From the NCBI GenBank assembly GCA_014871385.1, contig CM026426.1, positions 34,625,020 through 34,689,019 of the forward strand: a stretch of DNA of 64,000 nucleotides, given 5' to 3'. This stretch comes from Ceratodon purpureus. Lineage: Eukaryota > Streptophyta > Bryopsida > Pseudoditrichales > Ditrichaceae. The translations under genes and the position numbers were made by a program. Below the pieces are notes generated by a model, which did no database searches, was not told the DNA's origin, and was given only the letters and a program-made list of their open reading frames with translations. Shown here piece after piece: positions 22,346-34,800 of this stretch (position 1 is its first letter; every line of letters begins with the position of its first letter).

Positions 22346-24904
22346 CCTTTTTTGATAAATGGCATGTCCTAACTAAATCTGATTGTGTTGAATTTTGTAA
22401 AATGCGTAATTGATATTATTGTTGTCCATATGTAATGCAGGTACTTCAAATACAAGCTCCTGGCCAAAGGGGCCATCTCAAAGGAAAATCTTCCGATTTT
22501 TCTCCAAGCATGGGTTGATGGCTCCAGTCCCAGCTGTATGTTCTCTCATGCTCAGCAACGAACTTGGACCAGAGCGCACCTCATAGTAGCTGCTTGGTAC
22601 CTGGATTGTCTCTTTAGCTTCACCCCATCATGCTTAGAAAGTCAAGGGACTCCATAAGTGAATCAGGGGCTGAGATGCAAGATCTTATGGTGATCGAAGA
22701 CAAGGCAGAGAGGGCAAAGGCCTTAAAGCGCCGAGTAGAAGAGGATTGCAGGAAGGCACAGAAAATCAAAGAGGCCGAGGAGAAGGCGCTTCAGAGGGAG
22801 GAAGAGAAGCAACAGAGGGCTACGGAGAAGTCATCGAAGAAAGGCAAGAAGAAAGGTAAGTCTCCTAGCGAGGAAGTTGGAAAAATTCCAAAAAGTAGTT
22901 TGAGCTCACAGGCACCTCCAAACTCGAGGGGCACAAAATGCTCGGTAGACTCTACTTACGAAGAAGCGCTCACCCAGGCTCTGAATATTAACCTAGGTGA
23001 TGAGGAGGGGAGCAACAACCGCTATCGTGCTTCCTGCTCAAGGTACTTTGGATAACCTTTTTATGTCGATATTGTATAATATAGATATCGTTCTAATGTG
23101 GATATTGCTACTCTGTTTTCATTTCTTTTAATGTGGGTGTAGTCCTGAATTTGCTTGTTTTGATCCAGGGTATGAGTTCTCGGCTTAGACTTCCATGAGT
23201 TGAGCTGATATGAATTCACAGGCACTCTATATACTTTCTCTCAAAATTGTTCCGCTTTATAATGTGCAGCATTCTGAAGGGAGATCTGTGCGCTTCCGGG
23301 GAGATCCATGCGCTTCCGGGGCGAGCGGAAGGTACATCCTTTTGTGGACTTCATAATCGCAGACATTCCTGAGGGACTGCCTGTCCTGGGAGTATCCGAT
23401 CCTCCAACATCGATCCCCTCCTGGAATCGAGACACCGAGAACTACTTGGAGCCCATTTTTGATTTCGCCGACAATCATTTGCAGGATGATGGGGCCGTAA
23501 TATTATTTCACCCCTTTCGTGCCTCAACAAAGGGTGAGATCTTTGGGTACTGCAAAGCATACGAGTTTGAAGTTCGCAACGAATGGTGGGGGACCAATAA
23601 GCTTCAACTCACATCTCCCATCAATCCCACGGTAACTGTAAGTTTACTTCCCTTATTACATTACAACCCGGTCAGCCCTTTCCATTAGTGGACATGGTCA
23701 TGGAGTATCTCATTTTATGGCCCGAGTTTGATTGGTGGTCATAATGGTTTTACGATGTCTTGATTTCTAAGTTGGACATGTTTCACAGACAATGAAGTTC
23801 GGAATTCTACTTGTTGTGAGAAGCTTGAAAACTGGTGGTCGGAAATCTTGTTTCTCATTTTGGGAAGTGCCTACTCTGGAGCGTCTTGGATACGATGTTG
23901 GTCTCGATGATGTCCTCCAGAATCACGTGTCCCGAGACAATCAGCTTATGAATGCCTCGAGACCATGGCGCGGTCCTTGCGAAAAGTCCGTTCCCCTCAT
24001 GCAGATGCTGATTGAGGCCGCATTTGACCCTGGCAACGTGGTTCTTGACTGCACGGCTTTGAATGATAAGTTACCGTCTTTATTATAGTATTTGTCTCAT
24101 GCTATTTTCTAGGTATCATCACCAATAACCTTACTCTCTTTCTCACGTTCTTCAATTCATGCCTACCGACATCTTGATCGGCATATTGTTACTTTGGAGG
24201 CCGACGAGGAGATCTTCGCACGTGTATTGAAACCTCTAATTCGAGTTACTGCTGCCCCTAATGTCAGTGCCGCAAGACTGGTCACTAGTGAGGATCCTGA
24301 TGGCGAAGTCAGTGTGACAAAGATTGCAAAGAGATCCCGGTTTACTAAGTGAGTTTAGATACTTGTTTTCTAACGTTACATACTCTTTATAATATGATTT
24401 GCTCTGGACTAGATTTATGAAGAAAGTGCCATTTATATTTGCAGATGCGGCATTTTGAGCCATTCCATGAGTCTTTTTTTTTTTTGTCATCCTCATTTTT
24501 ACCCAAGGCCCCCAAAGTCATGGCATCTTCCCAGTTATGCGAACGATGCAGCTATCCAACTAGCTCGTGGCAACCACTGTACCTTTGAGTCCAGTAATCC
24601 CCGCAATAGGACTCTGGAATTTATCGATAGCGAAGCTGTGGAGTCCGATGGTGAGGCCCCTTCTGAAACCTTTAGTAGTCCATCTAGTATCACCTCCTCA
24701 TCATCCAAACATACAGACTCTAGCATCACTTTATTTAGTATAGATCCTAGCGACTCCAGTCATTTAAATTAGGACCCCCGGTCAAGTGATTTGCTTTGTA
24801 TTGAGTTACTCTATATCGTATTTGTATTTGCTTCCCATTATTGCTTTTCATTTAATCGGAATTTCATAATATACAGTTTTACAATAACGGACAGCTCATG
24901 TGCA

Positions 24905-25045
24905 ACGTTGCTGCAAAGGGCCCAAGCACATGCCAAACCACATGATAAAATCACCAGATTGAGAGCCCTCAGCAAGAGTCCTCGGCACCGAGGCATTATG
25001 CCAAGGGCTTCACGTTTGCTTCAAAGGGCTCAAGCACATGCCATT
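24905..25045. repeat. Single inverted minisatellite unit 3' of the copy B gene
   Basis: The core CCTCGGCACCGAGGCATTA is here in reverse orientation, flanked on both sides by GGGCTCAAGCACATGCC-type sequence, just downstream of the ParB-methyltransferase stop codon. Confidence 0.8.
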
Positions 25046-25059
25046 CAAGGGAAAACAAT

Positions 25060-26330
25060 AGCACATAGTGTGCCTCCAACAGGAATCATCTTTTTCTATC
25101 TGTTTTTTAGTATACCCTTTTCTCAAGCACGTATGTTCTTCATTTTCATCTTCGTTGTTTTCCTATTATATTTTCACATTTTTTCTACTGTTTTCACTTA
25201 GTCGTTCCAACCCCACCGTTCACTGACATTACCATCCCGATCCATTTATTTTTCCGCAAACCATTTTTAATCATCATTTACCCCTAACTCAAGCACCCTT
25301 CTTCTTAACTTTCATCTCCATTGTTTTTCTATTTTATTTGCCTATTCTGTTTTCCTACTTTATCCACTATTTTTCTCTATCCCTTCTACCCCCATCGCGC
25401 ACTCTCATTTCCATCACATTTTTATTTTTTTTCCAATTTCCAATTTTATTTCTCATTTATCACTTCCACTCCTCTCAATTAATCCGATGCGGCCTCAACG
25501 TAGTCTGCTGCAGCCTCAAGATAATTCGGGTTTATTTGCTATTAGTGGTTATCTATCTTCAGATTACTAATATGTATGATTGCTAATTATTATATTTAAT
25601 GTCAAGGCTGCATGGGTATTATCAATCCACCTAAACTTGAATCTTGGAAAAAGACCGACCTTGAATTACAGAGGAAACCTGTGAGAAAGGGATTTTGTGA
25701 TTTAAATAAAGGAGATGGCATAAGGGGTTTCATCTTCCAAAAAAAACAATCAAACAGGTTTTATAACATTTAATAAAATAAAGAAAGGGAATTAAAATAA
25801 AAATTAAATAAGCATGAAAAAAAAAAACAATTTAAAAAAAAAGGAATAAGATTTATAACATTTCCGAAAAAAAGGAAACTAACTTTAATAAAATTAATTA
25901 GCATGAATGAAAGAAAAGAGAAGCATGGAGAAAAATTCTGGAGCATGGTTCTATAAGTTGTATAGAGTGTCCAAGGCCTGGATTCTGTGCAGATTAAGAT
26001 AAGGATTGGGACCTAGTAATTTGTAAATTTCAAAAGGATTTCAAAGACTAGAAAGGTAGATTAAAATAATATAATGCTTCTGACGTGTTTCAAACAAATG
26101 ATGCTAGAAGACGTCGTCAATGCAATTGCGGGTCCATTTCTACAAGATGGATGGTAGTTATGTCATCCGTGTGTAAGTGATGGCTCAAAATGTACTGCAA
26201 GTGTGGGATATGGATGCCGTATCCCTAGAATGTGATAACTGTGCGGACAATATTTTTCTCACGGTCCTTGAGATTGCAATGACGGTGCTTCCCATGTATC
26301 GAATTCACTTCATCTCTGTAATACATCTAA
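25060..26330. repeat. Low-complexity T-rich then A-rich stretch
   Basis: 25080-25480 is pyrimidine-rich (TTTTCTAT, TTTATTTTT runs); 25730-25930 is A-rich. No gene was recognised. Confidence 0.5.
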
Positions 26331-26532
26331 GGGATTCCTAGCACTTTGCAGCAAGTGACTTCCTTTTGAAGGGGCGAATCCATGATTTTGAGCTCGCTTT
26401 GAGGTGGCGTTTTAGTATAGTGGGGCAGGCACTGCCATTCCGTGTTGCATGTAGAGGTGCAGAACGACGTGGGGAAGGAAATTTGTAGTCAAGCTTGAAA
26501 GGTTTAGGAACAACAAACCCTTTTGGGGTGCG

Positions 26533-26880
26533 ATGCCAAAGGTGCAAAATGCGATGTCGAAGAGGACGAGAGCGGCTGTGGGTCTAGCTCCCAAGGCACC
26601 GACAAGTTATGAGGAGCTGCGGCCATGGCTGGTAGAGGTGGAGCGCGCTAGGCTTCGAGGCATTGACTTGCCGCCGTTTTGGCACATCGGACGCCTCCAT
26701 GTTGGCGATGGGGAATGGCACTGGACAATGCTCTGTACCATTGAGCTCGTCCAAATCATGGAGGCATCCCTTATCCCGTACCCCTTGGCCTCCACCGCCG
26801 CTGTGAATCCAGTTATTCCGCTATCTGATGTGATCATATTGGATGGCAAAAATTGCTGGTTTGATATCGACAAGAGTTAG
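26533..26880 (+). CDS. Unassigned 115-codon frame inside copy B
   Basis: The frame begins MPKVQNAMSKRTRA, has a Trp-rich centre (GDGEWHWTM) and ends at TAG. A shifted frame continues at about 26898-27049 (VDYIKKLETSGIL), which could be one decayed exon set. No family is recognised and there is no homologue in copies A or C. It could be a host fragment captured by the element or chance. Confidence 0.25.
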   Translation: MPKVQNAMSKRTRAAVGLAPKAPTSYEELRPWLVEVERARLRGIDLPPFWHIGRLHVGDGEWHWTMLCTIELVQIMEASLIPYPLASTAAVNPVIPLSDVIILDGKNCWFDIDKS

Positions 26881-27593
26881 ACGGAGTATCCCCCAAGGGG
26901 TTGATTACATTAAGAAACTGGAAACTAGTGGGATTTTGAAGCCGCAGAAGACTGGATCTCATAGTGCAGAGTTAGCTTCTTTTACCAAGGAGAGATTTAG
27001 GCAGCATATCTGGACATGCGCAACTGATAGCTGCTTAACCGTATGTTGATTTTCAGTGCAGGCCTCGGTGTTACATGCCGGAAGTGGAGTACCTCCACTT
27101 ATATGGATAAATTTTTTTATTTTCTCAATAATAATCATTGCTGTTATAGGCTTGACAAGAATCTCGGCTGGATGAGTGTGGCCTAAGTCAAAGGGAGGCG
27201 TACGTTGTTGATGTACATAAAATCCAGGTCTATGTGGATTTTGGAATGGAATGTTCAGTACATATCGTGGTTTCCAATGGATATAGTTTGTTATTGTTTT
27301 ATTCTGGATCCCAAACCCCTAAAACCAGCCCCTTCCTTTAAATCACAAGCACTGTTTTCTGGCGGTTTTCTTCTATCATTCAAGGATGTTTTTCTTTCAC
27401 CATCCAAGATCAGATGGATTGAATATATCCATGCAGCCCTGACATCAAATATAATTATTAGCTATTACAATAATTAGCAATACTAAATTAAAATCCAATT
27501 TATTAATGATACAAGTATCTATGATCTAATAGTGATCTTCAATTAATCCTCTCCCTCTTTTATCTGGTTAGACTTTATATTCATAATAGATCC

Positions 27594-27735
27594 ATGATGC
27601 ACATCACATACAGTCACATGATGTCCATGGCATACAGTCACATGCTACACATCACATACACCCACATGATGCATATCACAAACACTCACATCATGCACAT
27701 CACATACACTCATATGATGCATATCACACACACAA
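27594..27735. repeat. Tandem repeat, about 28-base unit
   Basis: Imperfect units of the type CACATGATGCACATCACATA are repeated about five times. No function is suggested. Confidence 0.75.
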
Positions 27736-28315
27736 CAAAGTCGATCACATAAGCAGGTTCCCGATCAACCAAGGTTGTCCCATAATCATTGCCTAATCCG
27801 AATATAACTTGAATATAATTCTGCACATATGAGCTAAATATCATCACTTGGGTGGTGGCTTTGGTGTATTAGACCTCACGAGCGAAAGCAATGGACGTCG
27901 TACCTCCCAAGGGAGCTATTCCCAAACTGACATAAACAAATTCAAATTGGATAAAAGAAAAATCTAATTAAAAAAAAAAACTGTAGTTGCTCCGCAGTCT
28001 TTTTATCTCTCTTTCTGCCTAGACCTTACATAGAAAATTTCTAAACAATCTAATACTCTTCATTACCCTAAACCGTATCCACCACAAAATAAACTTAACC
28101 CATTCACTTCTCCTAAACTTAGTACGTGGAAAGATGAATACTAAAAATACCAACATCCCTTGTCTTCAAAGATGGTTGTATAGAGCATCTCAACAAAAGA
28201 TATAAGCATGCACAGGAATAGGCACGCACGGGAATAGGTGTTTTTAGGTCATACTTTCTGAAAAACAAATTCAAAATAAAACCAATATGATGCAATGGTA
28301 GAGTGTGAGAAACTT

Positions 28316-28397
28316 CACCAAAAACATCAAAATTTCCGCAAAGTTACTGCTCACAGCTCTTCGCTCATCGCTCACCGCTCGTGTAATAGCATTTCCC
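28316..28397. repeat. Right terminal inverted repeat of copy B
   Basis: Reversed, it starts GGGAAATGC and carries GAGCG-type repeats, then GTAACTTT and TTGATGTTTTTGG at the same offsets as the left TIR at 10979. Confidence 0.8.
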
Positions 28398-28407
28398 AAT
28401 CGGAGTC
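28398..28407. repeat. Target-site duplication, right copy (AATCGGAGTC)
   Basis: It differs at one position from the left copy at 10969-10978. Confidence 0.7.
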
Positions 28408-28569
28408 CCTGGAGAACCGCAAAGTCTGTCCTTATGCACAGTGCCTGTGTTCGAACAGACTGATACGTGTCATGAACATTTTTTTCATGTTGTATTCGGT
28501 TATAGTTCCCTTCCCATCCTATTGTACTCCCTTGTTTTCTCTCCTTCAAACCTTTAACCGGCTATTTCC

Positions 28570-29790
28570 ACCTAGTCTGCTTCCATGTTCTACTTTATGT
28601 TGTTTTTTTTTTTTTTTTTTTTTCTATGTTCCGCACTGCACTGTCCATCTCCCTTATTTATTTCTAGTTCAATCTTTCCTCTCTCCCTTATCTCTTATAC
28701 TTCCGAACAAACTCTCATTTTTTTCTATTTTTTCCAAACTGTTTCCCAAAACTATTTTTATTTTATTTTTATTCTTTTTATTTACCGCTATCCTTTACGT
28801 TATTGTTTTTTTCTCTCTTTTTTTTTTTTGCACTTGAAGAACGTCACTTCCTTCTTATTAATTAAGTTGTTATACATGTTTTTGGTTTCATACTGTCTCC
28901 TTTGCATGTATTCTTTTTATTTTTTTCCAAATGTTATCCATCGTATTGTTTCCTTCCCCCTCCTTTTGTTTTTTTCCATTTGAAGGTACGTCTTATTTCT
29001 TCTGAAATTAATCTTCTCTACCTATTCTCCCTTAATCTTTGACACAATTTATCCTTTTTTATTTTTTTCATTTCTTGAAGATTAAATGATGTCTCCATCT
29101 TGCCCCCTTGTTGCTTCCTTCTTTCATTTTTCCCGAAATCTAATCACCTTCTCTTCTTATTTTATTTTCTGATTTTTTGTTTTTTTTTAAATATATATTT
29201 TTTTTATATTTTTGTGGTCTAGACCTTCTAAGACACGTCTCCATTGTATTTTTTCCTTCCTTTTTTTATTTCTCTTCCATTTCTACCTTCTTATATCTTC
29301 ATTTTATTTTATTTTTTTTTCCTTTATTTTCTGCTAAGTTCCTTTGTCCTTCGTGGTACATTTCCTTAAGCTTTTTGAATTTTATCCCACCCCCCTTTTC
29401 TTCTCCTCTTTATTTTTTTGCTTTTTTTTTTTTGGTTGTAGACCTTCTAAGACACGTCTCCTTTTTCCTTTTTCTATGCTCTTCTTTATTTCTCTGCCAA
29501 TTCTCCTTTCTTATACTTAATTTTATTTTAATTTTATATTTTTCCTTTTCTCTTATAAGATCCGGTGTCCGCCATGGCAGTTTCTCTTTATTTCTTTTTA
29601 TTTTTATCCCAGCCCCCCTATCTTCCCTTATTTTTTAAAAAAAAATTGTTTTAAAATTTTTTTATTCTTTTCGACATACGTGTCTCTTTTAACTTCTTCT
29701 TCTCTGTTTTCCCCAAAATTCTCCTTTCTACTCGATTTTTCTTTTTTTTCCATTTTTATTCAAAAGTTTCGCCTTTATTTTAGGTATTTT
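28570..29790. repeat. T-rich satellite-like region
   Basis: Nearly pure pyrimidine DNA. Two clear units with GACCTTCTAAGACACGTCTC begin at about 29218 and 29444, giving a period near 226 bases, and older units can be traced to the left. Long frames here come from T-richness and are not genes. Confidence 0.7.
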
Positions 29791-30145
29791 CAGAGGTTCC
29801 TCTCCCTCCTACTCCGGCAAACTTCACTGTTCTTCAACTGCTTCCTATTATTTTCGTGAAGTGCCTCTTTGCTTTGCATTTTTTTCCAGTTTAAGGTACT
29901 GGAATAACCTTCCTTCTCATTTTAATTTTTTCCATTTCAGAGTCCCGCTATTACCGCTTTCGTATTCCCTGTCCATTGTAGCCACTCTGTCCGGACACAT
30001 TGCCATAATACATACATCTAGGCTCAACAATATACCAAGAGATCTCCTCCGCTAGAAAGTAGAGGACATAAATCAAGAGGACATTAATTCAAGACAGAAG
30101 AGAGATGTTCTATATGTCAATAAAAAATAATTTTGGACTCTCCAA

Positions 30146-30225
30146 ACATGGGCTTGTTCTAAAAGACACTGTTCTGACAAGGGCCTGTTCTAAAAGACAC
30201 TCTCCAGACAAGGGCCAATCCTGGA
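30146..30225. repeat. Tandem repeat, about 33-36 bases
   Basis: Two to three units with GTTCTAAAAGACACT and GACAAGGGCC are present. Confidence 0.65.
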
Positions 30226-30409
30226 AGACAATGTCTGGAGATACAAGCTGTTTTCCCGAAACGTATTCAAAAACTACATCTCCGGCGTACTACGCAACAC
30301 GATTTTTACAGTAGAAGCTCCAGAGCCCCATAATACTACCTGACTCATGTTTCTAGCTGCCTCATATTACTACGTGCCTCTTAGTAATACATACTGATGT
30401 ACCCTGAAA

Positions 30410-33080
30410 ATCGACCTTCCGCTACGACTGAGGCAGTGCTACCACCAGTGAACAGGAGGTGGACTCCGCCCCAAAATCGATCAATCGCCCCTTCGTTCCC
30501 TTCTCTAAGGCGGTTAACCCAGCGAGGTCGTAGGCGCTTGATAGCTAATCCCAAGGACTACCTTCGCCTGCAGAAGTGCCCCTTGGAGGACAACCCATGG
30601 CTCTCCATCGTCCTCTGAGTTGCTCCGATCCAGCCCCTACCAAAAACCTTCGGTACCGCTAGCGAACACCCTCTACTGCTCGATCGTGCATAGAATCTGT
30701 AACACACGGAAGTCGTCCAAGTCTTCAAGTTCCTTGGTGACATTTCAGACCTGGAGCTTTTTGTGCAGATGGTGGTTGCTCTCCTTGAGCAACTCCTTTG
30801 CAGCCTCAAAGAATCGATTGCCAGCAGCCGGCCACGTCTCAGTTGCTTCGAGTGATCCCAAGTAGTAACCAAGATCAATGTTTTCCTTATACAGCAGCCC
30901 CTTCCAAAAGACATGTACAACTGCTTCCTTGTCCACCTTCTCCCTTGTCACCCACATCATACGAAGAATATCCTCTTGCTTCAGCACAATGGTATCCAAG
31001 CTCGCACAAATAAAACAATCCCTACTCCAACCTGTGAACTTCTTAACATGCCCTCCCTGATCGTCCCCCCATCATGCCCGGTCCAATACACATCTGAAGG
31101 ACTCGAAATTTGGCTCTTCGATATTCAGGGTAGGGAAGAAATTCTTCTCCACCCAAATGAGCTCCTCCATGGCTATCATAATCTGATCTCCCCAAGAAAG
31201 GAGAGTGTTTTGTGTTAGTCCGCCAACCGGGCAGAGCATCTGCATCCTAGCCCCCACTTCACTCCAAACAAAGAGCTTGAGTGCTCGCGCCATGAGAAGA
31301 TGGACGTTGTGATCCCCAATTCACTTGCCCTCCATCTCCATCCACTTCAAGAAGGCATAAAACTCTTCCTCAGAGTGCTCATACGGTCTGCTTAGACAAG
31401 GCAATTGCGCCCCCCCCCCCCCCCCCCCCCCCCCCCGCCCCCATCATCTCAGCAAAGAGTGGTTACCACGTCCAGTCTTCTTCCTCGACCTCAATCTAGA
31501 TAAGGCAATTGTACCTTGCCATTTCTTCCGCCACCAGCGCCTCCCATTTGATTTCCACCGCTATAATTGAGTCCTCAAACTCCTTCTGCTTCCTCCTAAA
31601 GTTGAGGACGTTGTCTTAGTAGAGGTAGAAATCCTGGATTTCCCTCTCCACCAAGTCCCCCGTCTTAGCCACAAATGCTCCCTTACACCTATCCAATGCT
31701 TTCACCACCTGGGTCAGCATCTTCTCCCCCCACTGTCCAGCAAAAACAAAAATTAGACTTCCACATGGACAGTTGGGCTGAAACTACACACCGAAGAGGG
31801 AAAAAAACATAGCAAAAGCTTGGGATTGAATTGTAAGAAACCCCACGCATACGATACCCTCGGTGCCAATCGCCCCTCCTTGAGCAACCGCCGCAGCGCA
31901 TCAACCGGCGCATGGAGGTCGTCCATTGTTTCCAGGGGCACGATTGAGCCGCACTGCTTTTGGAGGCAGTATAGCCCCAGTGGATTATCTGGCTCCTTTG
32001 GAGCGGTCATCGGGTCGACATGGACGTACACCTCCCTAGCTTTCTTCAAGGCTGCCTCCTTGACTCAGGGCCGCTGCTGCTCTACCATTTCACGTGCCGA
32101 CCGTGGCCGCTTCTTCCCCTCTGTCTCATAACCCGGAATACTTGCCTTGCCCTCGCACTGTCCTCCTTTCGTCCATGATCGTTGCCTCCAAAACTCCCCA
32201 CCAATAGGATTCCTCGCAGCTGCGTCGCACTCCTCCCTTGCTACCTCTAGACCTGCCCTTCCTTTCTGACTCCTACCGTCATCAGGAGCCGCGCCCCTTA
32301 AATCCCCGCCAATCCTCCATGGACTCCCTCCCCCCAACGATGACTCCCTCCCCATCCCGCCCGCTCCCTCGTTGTGACCGCTCGGATTGCTGGGGGCTAT
32401 CAGCTTCCTTGTCCTCCCTAACCTAAGGTCAAGCGTATCCCCCTTTGCCTTAGCAGTGGCCCCCTTTGTCCTCGTTCCGATACCCGTGTCCAACCTCCCT
32501 TTTCCCGTAGGTGACCGCCCCCTCCCCAATCCCGCACCCCTCAACACCGCTGGTGCAGCCCCAACTATGCTCTTTCGCCTCAGTCGTCGCTAACTGCTTC
32601 TCCCGGCCTCTTCGTTTCTCCACTCACCATCCCCCGAATTGGCGCCCCATTGCCCATTGGTCTCCCCCGTCGTAGTCTTCCCTCTCTATCTGTTGTCTTC
32701 TTCGGTTTCTCGGTGTCGTTTTCTTCCTCCTTGACCTCTTGACCGCGCCTCCCGGCGTCATGTGCGTCTCCTTCCTCCTAGGTGAACATCGGCCGTTGAG
32801 CAGAATATCGGCGACACTCTATTTTCCCCCTTAGTCAAACTCCCTCTCCACTAGCAGCGTCTACTCCCCCCGGTTTACTCCACCTGTTCTCTCAGCTGCC
32901 CTCCCAATCCGGTGTCCCTCCTTGTCCTCTTGGCCAGCGGCGTTGTCGCCTCCCTCTCATGATCTTCCTGTAGCTCGGCATCTTGCTCTGAGGTTGCAAG
33001 CAGCAATTACCTTCCCCCTGCCCCTCCCTCCAAGTCTTCCTTACCGCCCCTCTCCCGGCTTTTGTCTTCCTTGTCACTGT
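30410..33080 (-). pseudogene. Decayed unknown multi-exon gene
   Basis: Read on the minus strand, coding-like segments follow one another. They are an Arg/Gly/Lys-rich N-terminal region (about 33077-32065), VKEAALKKAREVYVHVD to LLKEGRLAP (about 32064-31860), a helical segment with KALDRCKGAFVAKTGDLVE (about 31735-31445), then MARALKLFVWSEVGARMQM (31293-31072) and VFWKGLLYKENIDLGYYLG to KELLKESNHHLHKKLQ (30999-30745), ending near 30420. Many stops interrupt it (for example at 32062-32064, about 31617 and 31070). The segments resemble a single protein of 600 or more residues, but I do not recognise the family. It lies between copies B and C and may belong to another element or a host gene family. 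Confidence 0.4.
31411..31437. repeat. Poly-C tract
   Basis: An almost uninterrupted run of C lies inside the decayed minus-strand gene. Its length may be an assembly or sequencing approximation. Confidence 0.8.
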
Positions 33081-34529
33081 CGTCCTTTCTCCCCCAATCT
33101 CGTCTCATCTCCTACTATCCTCCTTTGGCACCACTCTCCTCCTCTCGAGCATTCTCCAGGAAATCACTATCTTATACTTGTGGAAAATCCCCCTCGCAAT
33201 TTTGTTGCCGTCTATCGCGTGGGCACAGTAGATCTTCAGCGGCTCGTATGTCTTGAAATCGTATTACTGACAGTGGCCGGACTGTCGGTGCCACCCCAAT
33301 GTCACCTTGTCAAACATGTCCCCGTCGCAAAACTTGCAGACAAAAGGGATTTTTCATCAACTCTTACATGTTCCATTCGGCTAAGCTTCTTCCCTTCTCC
33401 ACAGTAAAATCACCTACACAATGAGCCAATCGTGCTCACTTATGGTGAAGGCGCTGCGGTTTGGATCATAACCAGCTGCAACGCTAGAGGAGACCACGAC
33501 CTCCTCTGGTCCGAATTTGCCTCGCACTAACAACTGCTCCCCCTCGAAATCCAGCGAAGAGTGACCCAACCTTGTTATTATCTCGGACACCTAACCTGAT
33601 CAAAAAACTATAATCTGTAAACAACAAGAGAAGCACACGAAACTTATCCCTTCACAACTCATGGCTCCCAAGTGTTTAACTTCCGTTGCCACTCTTTGAA
33701 ACGTGTCTTCACGTCGAGCTCTATCGCCCTCCCTCTAAGTATGTTGCACACGTCAGACTAGGACAAGCGGGAGAGATCTAGTGTACGTGAATTGTTGATC
33801 CGAAACAGGAAGGACATGTCAGGACAGAACAAAGACACATCTTAAACACACCTAGGACACAGCCATGGACAGACGGACACAGCTAGACAGATCTAGATGC
33901 ACTCAGCCAGACCTAGACATACTGCTACACTTCTAGATAGAGAAGTCTGAGGTACAATGTTTACCCAGAGTGCACTAAGTCAGGGCTGTGCCCTGACATA
34001 CAAGGAAGGCAACAAATACTACTAAGTTAAACGAACACTGCGAAGGTGCCAAAAATAACGAAAACATGACCAAATTTTTTTTTTAAAAAAAACCCAAAAA
34101 AGGGGAGGAGAGAAGGGAAAATATAGTCAGGACAGAAACGGAAGCAAAGGAAGAGGGAGAAATGAGGAATAGCTTCGTGCATAAATTATAGGGATAAAAC
34201 TACAAAAAACAAAAAAAAAAAAAACAAAAAAAAATAAAGGAAAAAAAAGGTACGAAAGGAGGGAAAACAGAGATAGGACAGAAATGGAAGCAAAGGAATG
34301 ATTGGGAAATAAATAGAAAAGGACAATCGAAGAGGAGGAGAAGAAGAAGAGAAATTTCAGTCTCCGGAGGAGACCGACGTGAATTAAGTGTCTGTTCGAT
34401 GAACCCCCAATCCAATGTCCTCAGGACAAAGGTATGGAAGTAAAGATCTACTCCCCCCTTTCGAGAGTAGACACTTTAGTCACAAGTAACAAGTAACAAA
34501 AACTAGTAAAACAAGCATATAAGGTAGTT
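33081..34529. other. No gene recognised
   Basis: Contains CTAGAC/ACAG-type short repeats at about 33830-33960 and A-rich low complexity at 34075-34260. No coding frame is supported. Confidence 0.4.
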
Positions 34530-34549
34530 AGCAGTGGTGGTTTGAACGC

Positions 34550-34800
34550 CAAGCCACGAGCTCTTTGTTGGTTGGAAGTGAGCGTTTGTCTCATATAGCT
34601 GGTCCGGGTTCGAACCCTGATGGACTCGTTTGAGCGAATGTGAGGGATGAAGTAGTAAATTGGTACCGCTAAGTGAGAAATTGCAGGCACGAAATGTGTT
34701 GTGCCAACCAACAGCCCACCCAGTGACAAAAGACTTTGCACCCGTGTGCTAACATATAAATAAAGTAGCTCTAGCTACTAAAGAATTTTTGTTTTATAAT
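34550..34800 (+). mobile_element. tRNA-derived SINE head (tRNA-Met-like)
   Basis: A perfect RNA polymerase III B box (GGTTCGAACCC, 34607-34617) lies downstream of an A-box-like stretch TTGGTTGGAAGTGAGCG (34567-34583). Between them TCTCATA places a CAT anticodon-like triplet at 34592-34594, as in elongator tRNA-Met. The stems are too degenerate for a functional tRNA, and the sequence continues about 180 bases beyond the tRNA part, as in plant SINEs. The 3' boundary is uncertain. Confidence 0.55.

Larger units (their letters stand above)
19405..24772 (+). pseudogene. ParB-like / DNA-methyltransferase-like gene (copy B), divergent and disrupted
   Basis: This copy is a distant relative of copies A and C (very roughly 40-50% identity by eye) with the same exon order. 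Recognised segments: 19405-19503, 19882-19965, ParB domain about 20035-20533 with CDGNHRCQAW, 20632-20798, 21097-21288, 21366-21477, 21712-21960, 22441-23055 (AAWYLDCL block and a Lys/Glu-rich coiled linker), 23270-23640 (DFIIADIP, the DPPY position), 23789-24070 (PWRGPCEKS ... FDPGNVVLDCTAL) and about 24145-24772. Damage includes TGA at about 20090, frameshifts near 20465 and 22629, and loss of motif I glycines (CTALND instead of NAGTG). A 20-bp tandem duplication lies at about 23287-23326. The CTD-like exon was not found in this copy. Two introns are swollen by minisatellites. Confidence 0.7.
10979..28397. mobile_element. Copy B: complete 17.4-kb MULE-like element
   Basis: The left end (from 10979) and the reverse complement of the right end (from 28397) align without gaps for about 80 bases. 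Shared blocks include CGAG, GTGAGCG, GAGC, GTGAGC, GTAACTTT and TTGATGTTTTTGG. Both ends begin with GG and carry several GAGCG-type repeats, as do the ends of copies A and C. A 10-bp imperfect target-site duplication flanks it. Inside are a plus-strand unknown gene near the left end (11447-12602), the minus-strand transposase gene (13135-16950), a divergent promoter region, the plus-strand ParB-methyltransferase gene (19405-24772) and a right-hand 3.4 kb of low-complexity DNA with one unassigned frame. Sequence divergence between TIRs and the many stops indicate an old insertion. Confidence 0.8.

Noticed and set aside
27594-27735. A CRISPR-like array
   Set aside because: Units are imperfect, adjacent and without unique spacers; the DNA is eukaryotic.
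28295-29638. Long Phe/Leu-rich frames that look like membrane proteins
   Set aside because: They come from T-rich repeats; there is no start context, no codon bias, and the same pattern appears in all frames.
34553-34625. A functional tRNA-Met gene
   Set aside because: A and B boxes and a CAT triplet are present but the acceptor and D stems do not pair; it fits a SINE head better.
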